The notes: generated by a model not told the origin, from the letters alone. A stretch of 64,000 nt of DNA from Alphaproteobacteria bacterium (GCA_017445475.1 JAFSUB010000013.1:22660-86659); one strand, 5' to 3'. Counted from the first letter of the stretch, positions 43,166 to 52,441 are shown. Translations and numbers: made by a program.

Positions 43166-43688
43166 CTTGATCCTCGCATTTTAAAAAAGGCATTGATGTC
43201 TGACAAAGAAAAATGCGCCCACCGTCAAAATCAATCTTGCTGACATAAGCGTTTGTAAACGGAATCATCTCGGTTTGGCTTAAATCGTTAAAGCTAATTT
43301 CCAAAATATCGCCCGCACCGAAATTGTATATACCCGAAACCGTTCCAACTTCATCGCCGCTTGATAGCTCAACAACCTTTAACCCGATTAAATCAGAGTG
43401 ATAATAGGTGTCTTGTCCAAGCTCCGGTAATGCGCTGCGATGAACAAAAAGTTCCGTTCCGACAAGCGTTTCGGCGGCATTTCTGTCGTTTATACCTTCA
43501 ATTTTCACACGCAAAAGGTCTTTTGAAAACCCGACAAATTTAAGCGCAAAAGTTTTGGTTTGCGATTTGTCCGACAATTTGCCATACGCACACACATCTT
43601 TTGGGTTTGAGGTAAAACTTTTAAGTTTAACCTCTCCCTTAATGCCGTGGGCACCGACAATTTTTGCCAAACAAATCCATTCCGACAT
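43152..43688 (-). CDS. rimM: 16S rRNA processing protein RimM
   Basis: 178 residues from ATG at 43688 (MSEWICLAKIVGAHGIKGEV), six codons inside the longest frame; GAGGGC lies just upstream. Two domains: RimM N-domain (GAHGIKGEVKLKSFTSNP) and a PRC-barrel C-domain (DLIGLKVVELSSGDEVGTV, then EMIPFTNAYVSKID). Binds S19 during 30S assembly. Confidence 0.93.
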   Translation of the reverse strand: MSEWICLAKIVGAHGIKGEVKLKSFTSNPKDVCAYGKLSDKSQTKTFALKFVGFSKDLLRVKIEGINDRNAAETLVGTELFVHRSALPELGQDTYYHSDLIGLKVVELSSGDEVGTVSGIYNFGAGDILEISFNDLSQTEMIPFTNAYVSKIDFDGGRIFLCQTSMPFLKCEDQDDEG

Positions 43689-43717
43689 TTTTGAGCCCTC
43701 AAACATTCACAAAACGA

Positions 43718-44164
43718 CTATTCCGCCTCGGCCGGCGTTTCCTGTGCAGACTCCTCAGCCGCTTTAGCAGCTTCTGCTTCGGCTTTTGCGGCTTCTTCAG
43801 CGGCCTTTAAGGCTTCGGCAGCGGCCTTTGCCTTTTCTTCTTTTTCTTTTAAGCGCTCAAGCGTTTTTGCGCGCGGGGCAGATTTCTTTGGCTGCTCATG
43901 CAAAACAGGCGCACTGCACAAACCGAGATTTGCAAACAATTTTTGCAATCTTTCTGTTGGTTGCGCACCCTTTTGAAGCCATGCCGAAACCTTTTGAACA
44001 TCAACAACCAAACGCTGTTCATGGTCTTTAGGCAAAAGCGGATTATATGTGCCGAGCTTTTCGATAAAGCGACCGTCGCGCGGTGCGCGTTGATCTGCTG
44101 CAACAATGCGATAAAACGGGCGTTTTTTTGAACCGCCTCTTGATAATCTGATACGAACTGCCAT
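43718..44164 (-). CDS. rpsP: 30S ribosomal protein S16
   Basis: 148 residues. The S16 core is residues 1-80 ([53 protein letters not shown]). The remaining 65 residues are an Ala/Glu/Lys tail, an extension seen in many alphaproteobacterial S16 proteins and here on the long side. First gene of the operon, 60 nt downstream of ffh. Confidence 0.96.
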   Translation of the reverse strand: MAVRIRLSRGGSKKRPFYRIVAADQRAPRDGRFIEKLGTYNPLLPKDHEQRLVVDVQKVSAWLQKGAQPTERLQKLFANLGLCSAPVLHEQPKKSAPRAKTLERLKEKEEKAKAAAEALKAAEEAAKAEAEAAKAAEESAQETPAEAE

Positions 44165-44224
44165 TTTATTTTTCCTTTCTTTTATCTGTTAAAGTGAAAT
44201 GACTTCAAAGCTTATGGCAAAGCC

Positions 44225-45598
44225 CTAAAATCGTTTGTTGTTTTTAAGACCGAGCATATTTGACATCGGCCCTCTTTTCATCATTTGAGAAAATCCTTTG
44301 ATACCGCCGAATTTTCCCATCTGTTTCATCATCGCGGCCATCTGCTCATAACTTTTTAAGAGCTTATTGACCTCCGAAACCTCCACACCGGAACCTGCCG
44401 CAATCCGTCTTTTTCGGCTTGCTTTAATGATGTCCGGATTTTTTCTTTCGGCACGCGTCATTGAAAGAATAATTGCTTCTTGCTTTTTTAAGATGTCATC
44501 ACCGCCTGCCTCGTCAATCTGTGCTTTCACCTTTGAAAGCCCCGGAATCATCGACATAATCGAACCGATTGAGCCGAGCTTTTTCATCTGCCTGATTTGT
44601 GAGAGCAAATCATTTAAGTCAAAACTGCCCTTCATCATCTGTGCGGCAGCTTTTTCAGCTTCTTGCCGGTCGATGGTTTCCATCGTTTTTTCAACTAAAC
44701 TGACAATGTCGCCTTGTCCCAAAATTCGGCCGGCAATTCTGTCGGCGTGAAACACCTCTATTTCATCTGTTTTTTCGCCCACACCCAAAAACTTAATCGG
44801 CACATTTGCCACCATCTTCATCGACAGTGCCGCACCGGCGCGCGACGAGCCGTCTATGCGTGTTAAAACAAGCCCCGTAATGCCGATTTTTTCATTAAAA
44901 ACTTTTGCAATCTCGCAAGCTTCCTGACCGATTAACGCGTCGGCAACAAGCAGTGTTTCAACCGGAGACGCCAGCGCTTTAACTTCTTTTAGTTCGTCCA
45001 TTAAAGCCTCATCAATTTGAAGCCTGCCCGCCGTATCCAAAATCAAAACATCATAAACGCCTGTCTCGGCCTGCTTGAGAGCATTTTTTGCAATTTCAAG
45101 CGGCTTTTGAGCGGTGTTTGTTTCAAAAACGTCAACACCGATTTGCGTGCCAAGTTGCGCAAGCTGTTCAACGGCTGCCGGACGATACACATCAAGCGAG
45201 GCCATCAAAACCTTTTTGTTTTTCTTTAATTTGTTTGCAATTTTAGCCGTTGTTGTTGTTTTTCCGGAACCTTGCAGACCAATCATCAGCACAACAACCG
45301 GCGCCGGTGCATTCAAATTAAGCTCTGTCGAACCCTCGCCCAAAAGCTTAACCAATTCATCATGCACAATCTTAACAACCATCTGTCCGGGCTGAATCGA
45401 GCGAACAACCTTTTCGCCCAACGCTTGCCCTTTAACTTGCGCAATAAATTCTTTAACAACAGGAAGCGAAACATCGGCTTCCAAAAGCGCCACTCTGATT
45501 TCGCGCATGGCGTTTTCAATGTCATCTTCCGAAAGCACGCCTCGTGAAGTGATTTTTTTGAAAACGGCGCCAAGCCTGTCTGTTAAAGCATCAAACAA
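44225..45598 (-). CDS. ffh: Signal recognition particle protein Ffh
   Basis: 457 residues from a TTG at 45598, chosen because the family starts MFDxLTDRL and AAAAAAGGAACAG stands at the right distance; the ATG 16 codons upstream adds a Lys/Arg stretch not found in Ffh. N domain, G domain with GLQGSGKTTTTAKIANKL, DTAGRLQIDEALMDEL and TRIDGSSRAGAAL, and a Met-rich M domain (MMKGSFDLNDLLSQI, then SGVEVSEVNKLLK). It works with the 4.5S RNA at 59876. Its TTG start may hold expression down. Confidence 0.95.
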   Translation of the reverse strand: MFDALTDRLGAVFKKITSRGVLSEDDIENAMREIRVALLEADVSLPVVKEFIAQVKGQALGEKVVRSIQPGQMVVKIVHDELVKLLGEGSTELNLNAPAPVVVLMIGLQGSGKTTTTAKIANKLKKNKKVLMASLDVYRPAAVEQLAQLGTQIGVDVFETNTAQKPLEIAKNALKQAETGVYDVLILDTAGRLQIDEALMDELKEVKALASPVETLLVADALIGQEACEIAKVFNEKIGITGLVLTRIDGSSRAGAALSMKMVANVPIKFLGVGEKTDEIEVFHADRIAGRILGQGDIVSLVEKTMETIDRQEAEKAAAQMMKGSFDLNDLLSQIRQMKKLGSIGSIMSMIPGLSKVKAQIDEAGGDDILKKQEAIILSMTRAERKNPDIIKASRKRRIAAGSGVEVSEVNKLLKSYEQMAAMMKQMGKFGGIKGFSQMMKRGPMSNMLGLKNNKRF

Positions 45599-45624
45599 AA
45601 ATCTGTTCCTTTTTTCAACTTTTG

Positions 45625-45650
45625 CCCGCACATATAACCCGCACATATAA
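45625..45650. repeat. Tandem 13-mer
   Basis: CCCGCACATATAA occurs twice in direct succession (45625-45637, 45638-45650), just upstream of the ffh start. No function apparent. Confidence 0.6.
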
Positions 45651-45653
45651 AAA

Positions 45654-45707
45654 ACACCGCGTCAGTGTGCGAACCCTCGCTGACTGACGGCACGCCGTAG
45701 CGTGTTA
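45654..45707 (-). terminator. Structured terminator of the zincin-like gene
   Basis: GTCAGTGTGCGA (45661-45672) and TCGCTGACTGAC (45677-45688) form a stem with a two-base internal mismatch and a 4-nt loop; AACACCGC and GCGTGTT extend it as an outer stem. On the minus strand a T6 run follows. A second small hairpin (CACGC...GCGTG) lies inside. The region lies between the zincin gene and ffh. Confidence 0.55.
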
Positions 45708-45765
45708 TATGAAACAAAAGTTTTTTGTTAATTCACATCTTCCATAAACCGTTTTTCATCAAGAG

Positions 45766-47019
45766 TCAATAACTTTTTTGCCGTTTCGGCGTCAAGTGCG
45801 TTTTTTGCGACAATTGGGCATGAACTTGTCTTTCTTTTTCAAACTTTTTCGCCCATACTTTATCTCTTTGCTCAATATTTTGTATTTGCGCAAAAAGTTT
45901 TTCAAAAAGCGGTTTACCCTCAAACTGATGGTAAAGGTCGCGTATTACATCTCTTGTTTGCAGAATGGTTTTTTTAGAATCGTCTTTATACTTTTGTTCA
46001 AAATAAACGGTCTGATTTTTCACAACACTGTTCAAATCTTCATAATATGCATAAGTTTGCGCAAGTTTTGTTTGCCAAACGTCAATGGCGCAGACGGCGT
46101 TAAGAATACGCGCCTCCTCGTCAATTTGAGGGATATTTTTGAGCTTTTCCTTAACACGTGCCCATCTTTGCTGATCGATAAAAGCGTGGCGCTCTTGTTT
46201 GGCAGCATACTTTTTTGTGTCATAAGCCACATACTTTTTGCCTAAAATGCGCCAAGCTTTGGCTTTTCTTTTAAGCCGGTCATATTTCCAAACGCTTTGA
46301 TTTTGCAAAATTTTATACCACTGCTGTTTGTTGTAAGCATATTTTTCAACCAAATCTGCCGTATAGCTGGCTATTTTTTCAAAATCCAAACACCCATTTT
46401 TTGAAAAACTTTTCAAAACATTTTGACGCCCTTTTCTTCTGACATCTTTAATCAGTTCAAGCTCAAGCGGCAGTGAGAGATAGTAAAAATGTTTTTGATT
46501 TGAGCGGTTAAAAGTATTAACACCCGTTGCAATTCGGCACAGCTGTTGTTTTTTATATTCCAAAACCGTTCTGCTTCTTAAAAGCATCACCATTGACGCA
46601 AAAGTGTTGGCGTGAACTTCCCGAAGATATTTTTGGTAATCTTCGTCTTTTTGCCCGTTAAACAAATTAAGTTTTTGCTGATAAAGATGGCCACATTCGT
46701 GATATACCGTATTGCGTTCATAATCGGTATCAAAGCCCGAAACAACCACCAAACTCCTGCCGTTTTTGGGTGAAAGTGTATATCCGGCCTCTTCCCGCTC
46801 ACCAAAGTGGTTGATTTTAAGACCACCGCCGTATTCCGGAGAAATAATGCCGTTTTTTAAGCTTTGGCGCAGGCTATAACCGGCTTTTTTGAGTGCTTGC
46901 AGATATTTTTCAACATCTTTTTTCTCATCTGTCGTATGAATATCATCATAGCAAAGATATTGTGCGTATGTATCTTCGCATATCTGCCGCAAATCTGAAC
47001 GAACGGTGCTTGATTTCAT
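45766..47019 (-). CDS. Zincin-like protein with HECGH motif, unknown function
   Basis: 417 residues from ATG at 47019 (MKSSTVRSDLRQICED); the longest frame to 47088 has no ribosome site. The motif NTVYHECGHLYQQKLNLF near residue 145 is a HEXXH zinc-protease site, with a Glu-rich helix (REVHANTFASMVML) about 25 residues later that could supply the third ligand, as in gluzincins. The C-terminal 200 residues are Lys/Tyr/Gln-rich helices without a named family. No signal peptide, so it acts in the cytoplasm or is exported by another route; an effector of the secretion system is a possibility but only speculation. Lys-rich, AT-rich codon use suggests acquisition. Confidence 0.6.
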   Translation of the reverse strand: MKSSTVRSDLRQICEDTYAQYLCYDDIHTTDEKKDVEKYLQALKKAGYSLRQSLKNGIISPEYGGGLKINHFGEREEAGYTLSPKNGRSLVVVSGFDTDYERNTVYHECGHLYQQKLNLFNGQKDEDYQKYLREVHANTFASMVMLLRSRTVLEYKKQQLCRIATGVNTFNRSNQKHFYYLSLPLELELIKDVRRKGRQNVLKSFSKNGCLDFEKIASYTADLVEKYAYNKQQWYKILQNQSVWKYDRLKRKAKAWRILGKKYVAYDTKKYAAKQERHAFIDQQRWARVKEKLKNIPQIDEEARILNAVCAIDVWQTKLAQTYAYYEDLNSVVKNQTVYFEQKYKDDSKKTILQTRDVIRDLYHQFEGKPLFEKLFAQIQNIEQRDKVWAKKFEKERQVHAQLSQKTHLTPKRQKSY

Positions 47020-47161
47020 TTGTTTTTTTTCTCCGAACCTGCATTTTAACAGCAGACTTTTTTTTGTCAACAAAAAAAACGACATCACACTTTATCGCCA
47101 TTTGCCGCACTGCGCTGCCGCTTGTTTGCAAATTAACAAATCGACGCCTTTACCTTACAAA

Positions 47162-47189
47162 AAACCTGCCGTTAAGGCAGGTTTTTTTT
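47162..47189. terminator. Bidirectional-looking terminator beside tRNA-Val
   Basis: AAACCTGCC (47162-47170) pairs with GGCAGGTTT (47176-47184); T8 follows on the plus strand and T6 on the minus strand, 3 nt beyond the tRNA 3' end. Confidence 0.75.
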
Positions 47190-47191
47190 GG

Positions 47192-47264
47192 TGGGCGCTG
47201 AGAGGTTCGAACTCCCGACCCTCTCGGTGTAAACGAGATGCTCTTCCGGCTGAGCTAAACGCCC
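47192..47264 (-). tRNA. tRNA-Val (anticodon TAC)
   Basis: Read on the minus strand: acceptor GGGCGTT pairs with AGCGCCC, discriminator A, no encoded CCA. D arm GCTC/GAGC, anticodon stem TCTCG/CGAGA with loop TTTACAC (anticodon TAC), T arm with TTCGAAC loop. It lies 6 nt past the stop of the amidase gene on the same strand. Confidence 0.95.
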
Positions 47265-47270
47265 ATCGTT

Positions 47271-48017
47271 TCAGCTTCGCTTGTTATACATAACTTTTTT
47301 TGATAAATCAAGCATTTTTTTATCTGATTGATACGCAACGGCTTTTAAAACCCTAATAAAATCCTCTTCATCAAGTCTGACAGGTGTTTTTTCCGGTTTT
47401 TGAAGCAAATTTTCAAGCGTGTCATCTTCCGCACACTTTCCCATATAGTGCCGAACAAACGCGGTTTTTGCCGCTTCAATATCCGACACATCATAACCGA
47501 TAGCCTCCAAAAGCACCGCTAAATTGCTTTCTTTAAGCTTTGCTGCATTTCTCACATCATACCAAACACCCAAATTATGCCTTGCCAAATACGCCCACGG
47601 GAACGCTTTTCCGGGATCAGCCTTTCTTAAAGGCGCAACATCCGAATGCCCTAAAATGCGTTCTTTTTTAATATGATATTTTCGTTTTAACCTTTTACAC
47701 AGCCTGATTAAGGCTTTCATTTGCCTTAAAGGATACGGCTTTTGCCCGAAGCTTTTTGAGCAAAGCTCAATACCGATTGAACAATCGTTTAAGTTTTGTC
47801 TGCCCTTCCAAAAGCTAATCCCCGCATGCCATGCGCGATTTTCACCTTCAACAAGCCGATAGATTCTGCCTTTTTCATCAATTAAATAGTGCGGACTAAC
47901 CTCGTTTTGCTTAAAACTGTCTATTGCACCTTTTGCATCATAGGCCAAACAATGAATGATGATGCTGTCAATTTTTGCACCCCGCTCGTTAAAGTATGGC
48001 AAATTGATTTTTTTCAT
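47271..48017 (-). CDS. AmpD-type N-acetylmuramoyl-L-alanine amidase
   Basis: 248 residues. Amidase_2 fold with zinc ligands in SIIIHCLA, RAWHAGISFW and GHSDVAPLRKADPGKAFPW. The fold ends near residue 165; the remaining 85 residues are a helical tail with a conserved-looking LLEAIGYDVSDIEAAKTAFVRHY region, which resembles a peptidoglycan-binding/AmiD-like C-terminus. No signal peptide, so it probably acts on recycled anhydro-muropeptides in the cytosol, together with NagZ at 22300. Its ATG follows the ettA stop by one base. Confidence 0.88.
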   Translation of the reverse strand: MKKINLPYFNERGAKIDSIIIHCLAYDAKGAIDSFKQNEVSPHYLIDEKGRIYRLVEGENRAWHAGISFWKGRQNLNDCSIGIELCSKSFGQKPYPLRQMKALIRLCKRLKRKYHIKKERILGHSDVAPLRKADPGKAFPWAYLARHNLGVWYDVRNAAKLKESNLAVLLEAIGYDVSDIEAAKTAFVRHYMGKCAEDDTLENLLQKPEKTPVRLDEEDFIRVLKAVAYQSDKKMLDLSKKVMYNKRS

Positions 48018-48018
48018 T

Positions 48019-49698
48019 TTACCGCTCTAATTTTTTATATTTCAAACGATGCGGGCGGCACGCCTCCTCGCCCAAACGCCGACGCTTGTCTTTTTCATAT
48101 TCTTCAAAGTTGCCCTCAAACCACTCAACGTGTCCTTCGTCTTCATAAGCCAAAATATGCGTTGCCAAACGGTCCAAAAACCACCTGTCGTGCGACGTAA
48201 CAAGCACACACCCCGGATAGGCCATAATGCCCTCTTCAAGCGAGCGCAATGTGTCAACGTCCAAATCATTTGTCGGCTCGTCAAGCAAAATAACATTGGC
48301 GCCTTTTTTAAGCATTTTAGCCAAATGCACCCTGTTTCGCTCGCCACCCGAAAGCTGCCCGACCTTTTTTTGCTGATCCGAACCTTTGAAGTTAAACTGG
48401 CCCACATAAGCTCTTGAGGGCATTTGCTTTTTGCCTAAAACCATCACATCAAGCCCATCCGAAATTTCTTCCCACACACTTTTATCATCTGAAAGCTCAT
48501 CGCGCGTTTGGTCAACATAGCCCAAATCGACCGTGTCGCCAAGTCTAATCTCGCCCGAATCCGGTTTAACTTGGCCTGTGATCATCTTAAACAAGGTTGT
48601 TTTACCGGCACCGTTCGGCCCGATAATGCCCACAATCGCACCTTTGGGAATTTTAAACGAGAGATTGTCAATCAAAACCCTATCACCGTAAGCTTTTGAG
48701 ATGTTTTTGGCTTCAATCACCAAATCACCCAACCGCTCTGTCATCGGAATATTGATATAAGCATGCGTGATTTTGTCTTTTACAGCCTCTTGCAAAAGCT
48801 CTTCATAAGCATTGATACGCGCTTTTGATTTTGCCTGTCGTGCTTTCGGATTTTTACTTATCCACTCAAGTTCATTTGCAAGCGTTCTTTGACGCGCCGA
48901 TTCTTCTTTTTCTTCTTGGGCTAAACGTTTTTTCTTTTGCTCAAGCCACGCGCTGTAATTTCCCTCATAAGGAATACCCTGCCCGCGATCAAGCTCTAAA
49001 ATCCACCCCGTAACATTATCAAGAAAATAACGGTCATGGGTAACCATCACAACCGTTCCCTTATAGTCTTTCAAGTGTTGTTCAAGCCACGCAACCGATT
49101 CGGCATCCAAATGGTTTGTCGGCTCGTCCAAAAGCAGCAAATCGGGCTTTGAAATTAAAAGCCGGCAAAGCGCCACACGTCTTTTTTCGCCGCCGGAAAG
49201 CTTTGAAACATCAGCATCTTTTTTAGGACAGCGAAGCGCATCCATCGCAATTTCAACATTTCGTTCCAAGTCCCAACCGCCGGCGGCATCAATTTTTTCG
49301 GAAAGTTCGGCTTGTTTTTCAATGAGGGCGTTCATTTCCTCATCTGTCATCGGCTCGGCAAATTTAAGCGACACAGCCTCAAAACTTTTAAGCAAATCTC
49401 TTATTTGCCAAACACCGTCCATCACGTTTTCAAAAACGTTTTTGCTTGCATCGAGCTTCGGCTCCTGCTCTAAATACCCAACCTTCACACCGTCTGCCGC
49501 AAAAGCTTCGCCGTTAAACTCCTTATCAACGCCTGCCATAATTTTTAAGAGCGTTGATTTTCCGGCGCCGTTCACGCCCAAAACACCAATTTTCGCCCCC
49601 GGCAGAAACGAGAGTGTAATTCCCTTAAAAAGCTCTTTACCGCCAGCAAAAACCTTGCTTAAATTTTGCATCACAAAAACATACTGATAAGCAGCCAT
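48019..49698 (-). CDS. ettA: ABC-F translational throttle protein EttA
   Basis: 559 residues from ATG at 49698 ([17 protein letters not shown]), with AGGAGTG upstream; this length fits EttA. Two ABC modules: [12 protein letters not shown] with [12 protein letters not shown] and [11 protein letters not shown]; then [12 protein letters not shown] with [12 protein letters not shown] and [11 protein letters not shown]. No membrane segment. EttA binds the ribosomal E site and adjusts initiation to the ADP/ATP ratio. It is followed by the amidase gene with a one-base spacing. Confidence 0.94.
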   Translation of the reverse strand: MAAYQYVFVMQNLSKVFAGGKELFKGITLSFLPGAKIGVLGVNGAGKSTLLKIMAGVDKEFNGEAFAADGVKVGYLEQEPKLDASKNVFENVMDGVWQIRDLLKSFEAVSLKFAEPMTDEEMNALIEKQAELSEKIDAAGGWDLERNVEIAMDALRCPKKDADVSKLSGGEKRRVALCRLLISKPDLLLLDEPTNHLDAESVAWLEQHLKDYKGTVVMVTHDRYFLDNVTGWILELDRGQGIPYEGNYSAWLEQKKKRLAQEEKEESARQRTLANELEWISKNPKARQAKSKARINAYEELLQEAVKDKITHAYINIPMTERLGDLVIEAKNISKAYGDRVLIDNLSFKIPKGAIVGIIGPNGAGKTTLFKMITGQVKPDSGEIRLGDTVDLGYVDQTRDELSDDKSVWEEISDGLDVMVLGKKQMPSRAYVGQFNFKGSDQQKKVGQLSGGERNRVHLAKMLKKGANVILLDEPTNDLDVDTLRSLEEGIMAYPGCVLVTSHDRWFLDRLATHILAYEDEGHVEWFEGNFEEYEKDKRRRLGEEACRPHRLKYKKLER

Positions 49699-49733
49699 CA
49701 TCACTCCTTTTAACATTAAATGCTTAAACAAGC

Positions 49734-50267
49734 TTACAAATTGTCTTGGCTTTGGCGCTCACGCAAAGCCTTTTGATAATTCGGGTCTTTATGAATTTTT
49801 TCATAGCCTTCTTCATAAAGCTTAATCATCTTTTCTCTCAAGTTCGGATCTTTTTTATAAACGAGCGTCGAATCATAAATCTGACGCGGTTTGACAACTT
49901 TTCCGTCAGGCATTTGAATTGTGCCGTCGCCATATAAAACCGATTTAAAAATGCGCTGCCTGTCAAACGATTCGGCAATGCTCGCACAGTTTGAAAATCC
50001 GTCCCTGATTTTTAAGATAAACGACTCGGCTTTGGCCGCATTATAAGTTTGCATTCCCTCTTCCTGCATTTGGTCTGATTTTGCTTTAGAAATGAGAATT
50101 GCGCGGGCAAGCATTTCAAACGTGTCATATTTAGAAGCTTTGCAGGCAAGCCCCTGTCCCGCGACAAAACCGAGCGACTCCACTTCTTCCAAATAATCTT
50201 TTTGTGCCGCACCGGCCGAAAACGCGGCAAAAATGCAGGCCAAAACAAGCATAATCTTTTTTTTCAT
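49734..50267 (-). CDS. Periplasmic protein of unknown function
   Basis: 177 residues. Signal peptide ends FSAGAAQ. The mature protein is helical with two cysteines ([17 protein letters not shown] and [11 protein letters not shown]) probably in a disulphide, a short beta element ([20 protein letters not shown]) and a charged helical tail. No family recognised. AAGGTGAAACG precedes the ATG. It lies 35 nt upstream of ettA, so co-transcription is possible. Confidence 0.65.
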   Translation of the reverse strand: MKKKIMLVLACIFAAFSAGAAQKDYLEEVESLGFVAGQGLACKASKYDTFEMLARAILISKAKSDQMQEEGMQTYNAAKAESFILKIRDGFSNCASIAESFDRQRIFKSVLYGDGTIQMPDGKVVKPRQIYDSTLVYKKDPNLREKMIKLYEEGYEKIHKDPNYQKALRERQSQDNL

Positions 50268-50371
50268 CGTTTCACCTTAAAAAACATTGTTCCTTTAACA
50301 AGCACACTAACAGACAATGTGTAAAAAAGCAATTAAGAAACAAAAAAATCAACCAAACAAAATTTTTATGG

Positions 50372-50400
50372 TTGACATTCGTTTTAATTTAGAATATCTT
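50372..50400 (+). promoter_or_regulatory. Promoter of rpmJ
   Basis: TTGACA (50372-50377), 17 nt, TATCTT (50395-50400), about 25 nt before the ribosome site. Confidence 0.6.
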
Positions 50401-50432
50401 GCGCGCAAATACGAATCAGAAGGAAGAAAAAA

Positions 50433-50558
50433 ATGAAGTGCTACAGTTCTTTAAAATCCAAGAAAACGCGCGATAAAGATTGCAAAGTCGTAAGGCGCAA
50501 AGGTCGCGTTTACGTCATCAACAAAAAGAACCCCAAGCTCAAAGCGCGTCAGGGATAA
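50433..50558 (+). CDS. rpmJ: 50S ribosomal protein L36
   Basis: 41 residues, the alphaproteobacterial form of L36 (start [17 protein letters not shown], then [19 protein letters not shown], end ARQG). The zinc ligands of standard L36 are mostly absent, as in other alphaproteobacterial L36. AGAAGGAAGAA precedes the ATG. A second, truncated copy of its 3' end lies at 52281-52377, beyond a Ppx-like gene. Confidence 0.92.
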   Translation: MKCYSSLKSKKTRDKDCKVVRRKGRVYVINKKNPKLKARQG

Positions 50559-50609
50559 TTTTTGCTCAAAAAGTTAAAAACCCGCCTGTTTTTTAAGGCG
50601 GGTTTTTTG
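50462..50609 (+). repeat. Direct repeat, copy 1: rpmJ 3' part and terminator
   Basis: Collinear with 52281-52428. In the coding part (97 nt) six positions differ; five are synonymous in the rpmJ frame and one changes Arg to His. The repeat ends with the terminator AACCCGCC...GGCGGGTT at 50579-50604 followed by T run. Confidence 0.9.
50579..50608 (+). terminator. Terminator of rpmJ
   Basis: AACCCGCC (50579-50586) and GGCGGGTT (50597-50604), T6 in total at the 3' side. Confidence 0.85.
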
Positions 50610-50627
50610 TTCTTAAAACAGATAAAT

Positions 50628-50780
50628 TCAGCTTCGGCCGCCCTTAATTCTTTCAAGACCGGCTTTTGCCATATCAATTTTTGCCCGTGTTTTCTTTTTT
50701 GAACCTTTATAGGGGTTATAGTCAACGGAAAAAACTGCCTTTTCCGTTTTTCTTAGATTTGCAAAAAAATTATTGACACA
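50628..50780 (-). pseudogene. Possible C-terminal gene remnant
   Basis: A minus-strand open frame of about 50 codons ends at TGA (50628-50630) and encodes VNNFFANLRKTEKAVFSVDY, then NPYKGSKKKTRAKIDMAKAG and LERIKGGRS. Composition looks protein-like (basic, well-mixed) but no ATG or GTG lies in frame before an upstream stop, and no ribosome site is seen. It may be the tail of a gene cut when the neighbouring Ppx-like gene arrived. The alternative is chance or a TTG-started small protein. Confidence 0.3.
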
Positions 50781-50802
50781 GAGCAATGTTTTTTTGTACA
50801 AT
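50773..50802 (+). promoter_or_regulatory. Promoter of the Ppx-like gene
   Basis: TTGACA (50773-50778), 18 nt, TACAAT (50797-50802), 36 nt before the ATG at 50838. Close to consensus, so expression is expected. Confidence 0.7.
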
Positions 50803-50837
50803 GTGTAAAGATATTGGTTTTAATGAAAGGACAAAAA

Positions 50838-52361
50838 ATGGCGTCTGGCACAAAAAATTTTGCTGTGATTGATATCGGCACAAACGCAGTTAAATGCAAA
50901 TTGCGTGTTCATGATCGATTTGTCTCACTCAAAAACGAACCTCTAATTCGCTCAAGTGCACACGCTCTAGATACACGCGAGGTTGTGTCGTGTGTTGTAA
51001 ACTATTTCAATCAAATAAAACAGCACAATATTGATCCAGACAGAATATATATATGTGCCACTGAAGCCTTTAGGCAAACACCAAACCGCGAAGCCATCAA
51101 GGCTGAAATTTTTGCTAAAACAGGAAGAATCATCCATGTCATTTCTCCACAAACAGAAGCCAAGCTTTCTGCAATCGGCGGATTAAAAGCCATTCCAAAA
51201 GGCAAAATAACGGCTAAAAATGTTTTATACATGGAAAGTGGTGGCGGAAGCACCGAAATTTCGCTACTTGATTTGTCAGAGCATTCAAGGCCAAAGGTTG
51301 TTTCTACGGTTTCCATTCCGTTCGGCTCAAAGAATTATCAAGAAAAAAACAATCAAAACATATATGATGAAAAAATTGATGATTTTTTGTTGCAAATTAA
51401 AAATCAAAAATTTTCCATTGATGAAAATTGTGTATGCATCATTAATTCAAGCACAATATCGCGTGTGATTGCCGCACAATATCATGTCTTAAATTTTAAT
51501 CCATACACAACAATGGTTAAGCAACAACACATGAACTTTAGAAATCTGTATGCAAAGTTAGATAATATTTTGGCGCAAAGTCAAGATGCTTTTTCACCCC
51601 AAACACTTGAAAGATATTACTTATCCGAAGATAGAGCAGATGGATTTATTGGTCATTGTGACATTTTTAAAAATATATTTAAACGGTTACGGCAAGCAAA
51701 ACTTACCGCAAGTTTTGATAAAATACCAGTTGCAACAACCATCGGCGGACTGAAAGACGGTTTATGCGACGTAATCATCAATCTTGAACCCGAAGATGAT
51801 GTTGAAGAAAAGGTGTTGTCCGTGTTTGAGGCCTCGCAGAAAAAAACATTTTCACAAAAAACAACGCAACAATCAGCTCAAGATAAAATGAGTGACCTGA
51901 AGGACAAAGTCGGACAAGATAGGGCGTGGGTAGATTCTTATGAGCAATTTTATAAAAAGCAAAACAGCACATATGAATGTATTAAAGGCAGGTATTCATT
52001 GGTTGTTGTAGACAAGAATCACAACAAAGTTTCTTACACGGGGAAAAACAGCGTTTTGGTCGCCTGCAATAAAGATTGTGCAGACAATAAGTTGTATGAA
52101 AATATGATTGCCAACGCAAAAATCAACGGGCAAAAATTTGTTCGTTTTAATGATAACGTCGACATTGAAACCAAACTTCGAATATACAGTGCTTGCGTCA
52201 AATATGGGCTTCAAGTTAAAAATTTTGAATATAACGAAAAAAAGCTTGAAGGTGTCAGCGAAAAAACAAAATTAATTGTAGAAAACGCGCGACAAAGACT
52301 GCAAAGTTGTAAGGCGCAAAGGCCGCGTTTACGTCATCAACAAAAAGAACCCCAAGCTTAA
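50838..52361 (+). CDS. Ppx/GppA-like phosphatase fused to an LPD7-like C-terminal domain
   Basis: 507 residues from ATG at 50838, where AAAGGAC lies 7 nt upstream. The N-terminal 330 residues have the ASKHA fold of exopolyphosphatase/pppGpp phosphatases: [36 protein letters not shown] and [15 protein letters not shown], so both phosphate loops are intact. After a Gln/Lys linker a separate domain (about 395-485) reads [18 protein letters not shown], then [19 protein letters not shown], a pattern like the LPD7 domain of conjugation-related polyvalent proteins. The last 27 residues are out-of-frame rpmJ sequence, so the C-terminus was made by joining to the repeat. Codon use is more AT-rich than in neighbours. 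Acquisition by transfer is likely; the substrate is unknown. Confidence 0.75.
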   Translation: MASGTKNFAVIDIGTNAVKCKLRVHDRFVSLKNEPLIRSSAHALDTREVVSCVVNYFNQIKQHNIDPDRIYICATEAFRQTPNREAIKAEIFAKTGRIIHVISPQTEAKLSAIGGLKAIPKGKITAKNVLYMESGGGSTEISLLDLSEHSRPKVVSTVSIPFGSKNYQEKNNQNIYDEKIDDFLLQIKNQKFSIDENCVCIINSSTISRVIAAQYHVLNFNPYTTMVKQQHMNFRNLYAKLDNILAQSQDAFSPQTLERYYLSEDRADGFIGHCDIFKNIFKRLRQAKLTASFDKIPVATTIGGLKDGLCDVIINLEPEDDVEEKVLSVFEASQKKTFSQKTTQQSAQDKMSDLKDKVGQDRAWVDSYEQFYKKQNSTYECIKGRYSLVVVDKNHNKVSYTGKNSVLVACNKDCADNKLYENMIANAKINGQKFVRFNDNVDIETKLRIYSACVKYGLQVKNFEYNEKKLEGVSEKTKLIVENARQRLQSCKAQRPRLRHQQKEPQA

Positions 52362-52429
52362 AGCGCATCAGGGATAATTTTTGCTTTAAAAAATATAAAC
52401 CCGCCTGTTTTTTCAAGGCGGGTTTTTTT
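52281..52429 (+). pseudogene. Direct repeat, copy 2: truncated rpmJ 3' end and terminator
   Basis: Lacks the rpmJ start and first nine codons. In the rpmJ frame it still reads [20 protein letters not shown] and on to AHQG, stop. Its first 80 nt also encode, in another frame, the end of the Ppx-like protein; a C-to-T change relative to copy 1 supplies that protein's TAA stop. The terminator copy is AACCCGCC (52398-52405) with GGCGGGTT (52417-52424) and serves the Ppx-like gene. Confidence 0.85.
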
Positions 52430-52441
52430 CATGCAAAAAAA

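Noticed and set aside
45599..45646. ATG start for ffh at 45646
   Set aside because: The 16 extra residues are not family-like and cover the ribosome site of the TTG start.
50433..50558. rpmJ disrupted by the insertion
   Set aside because: Copy 1 has start, full frame, stop and terminator; only copy 2 is truncated.
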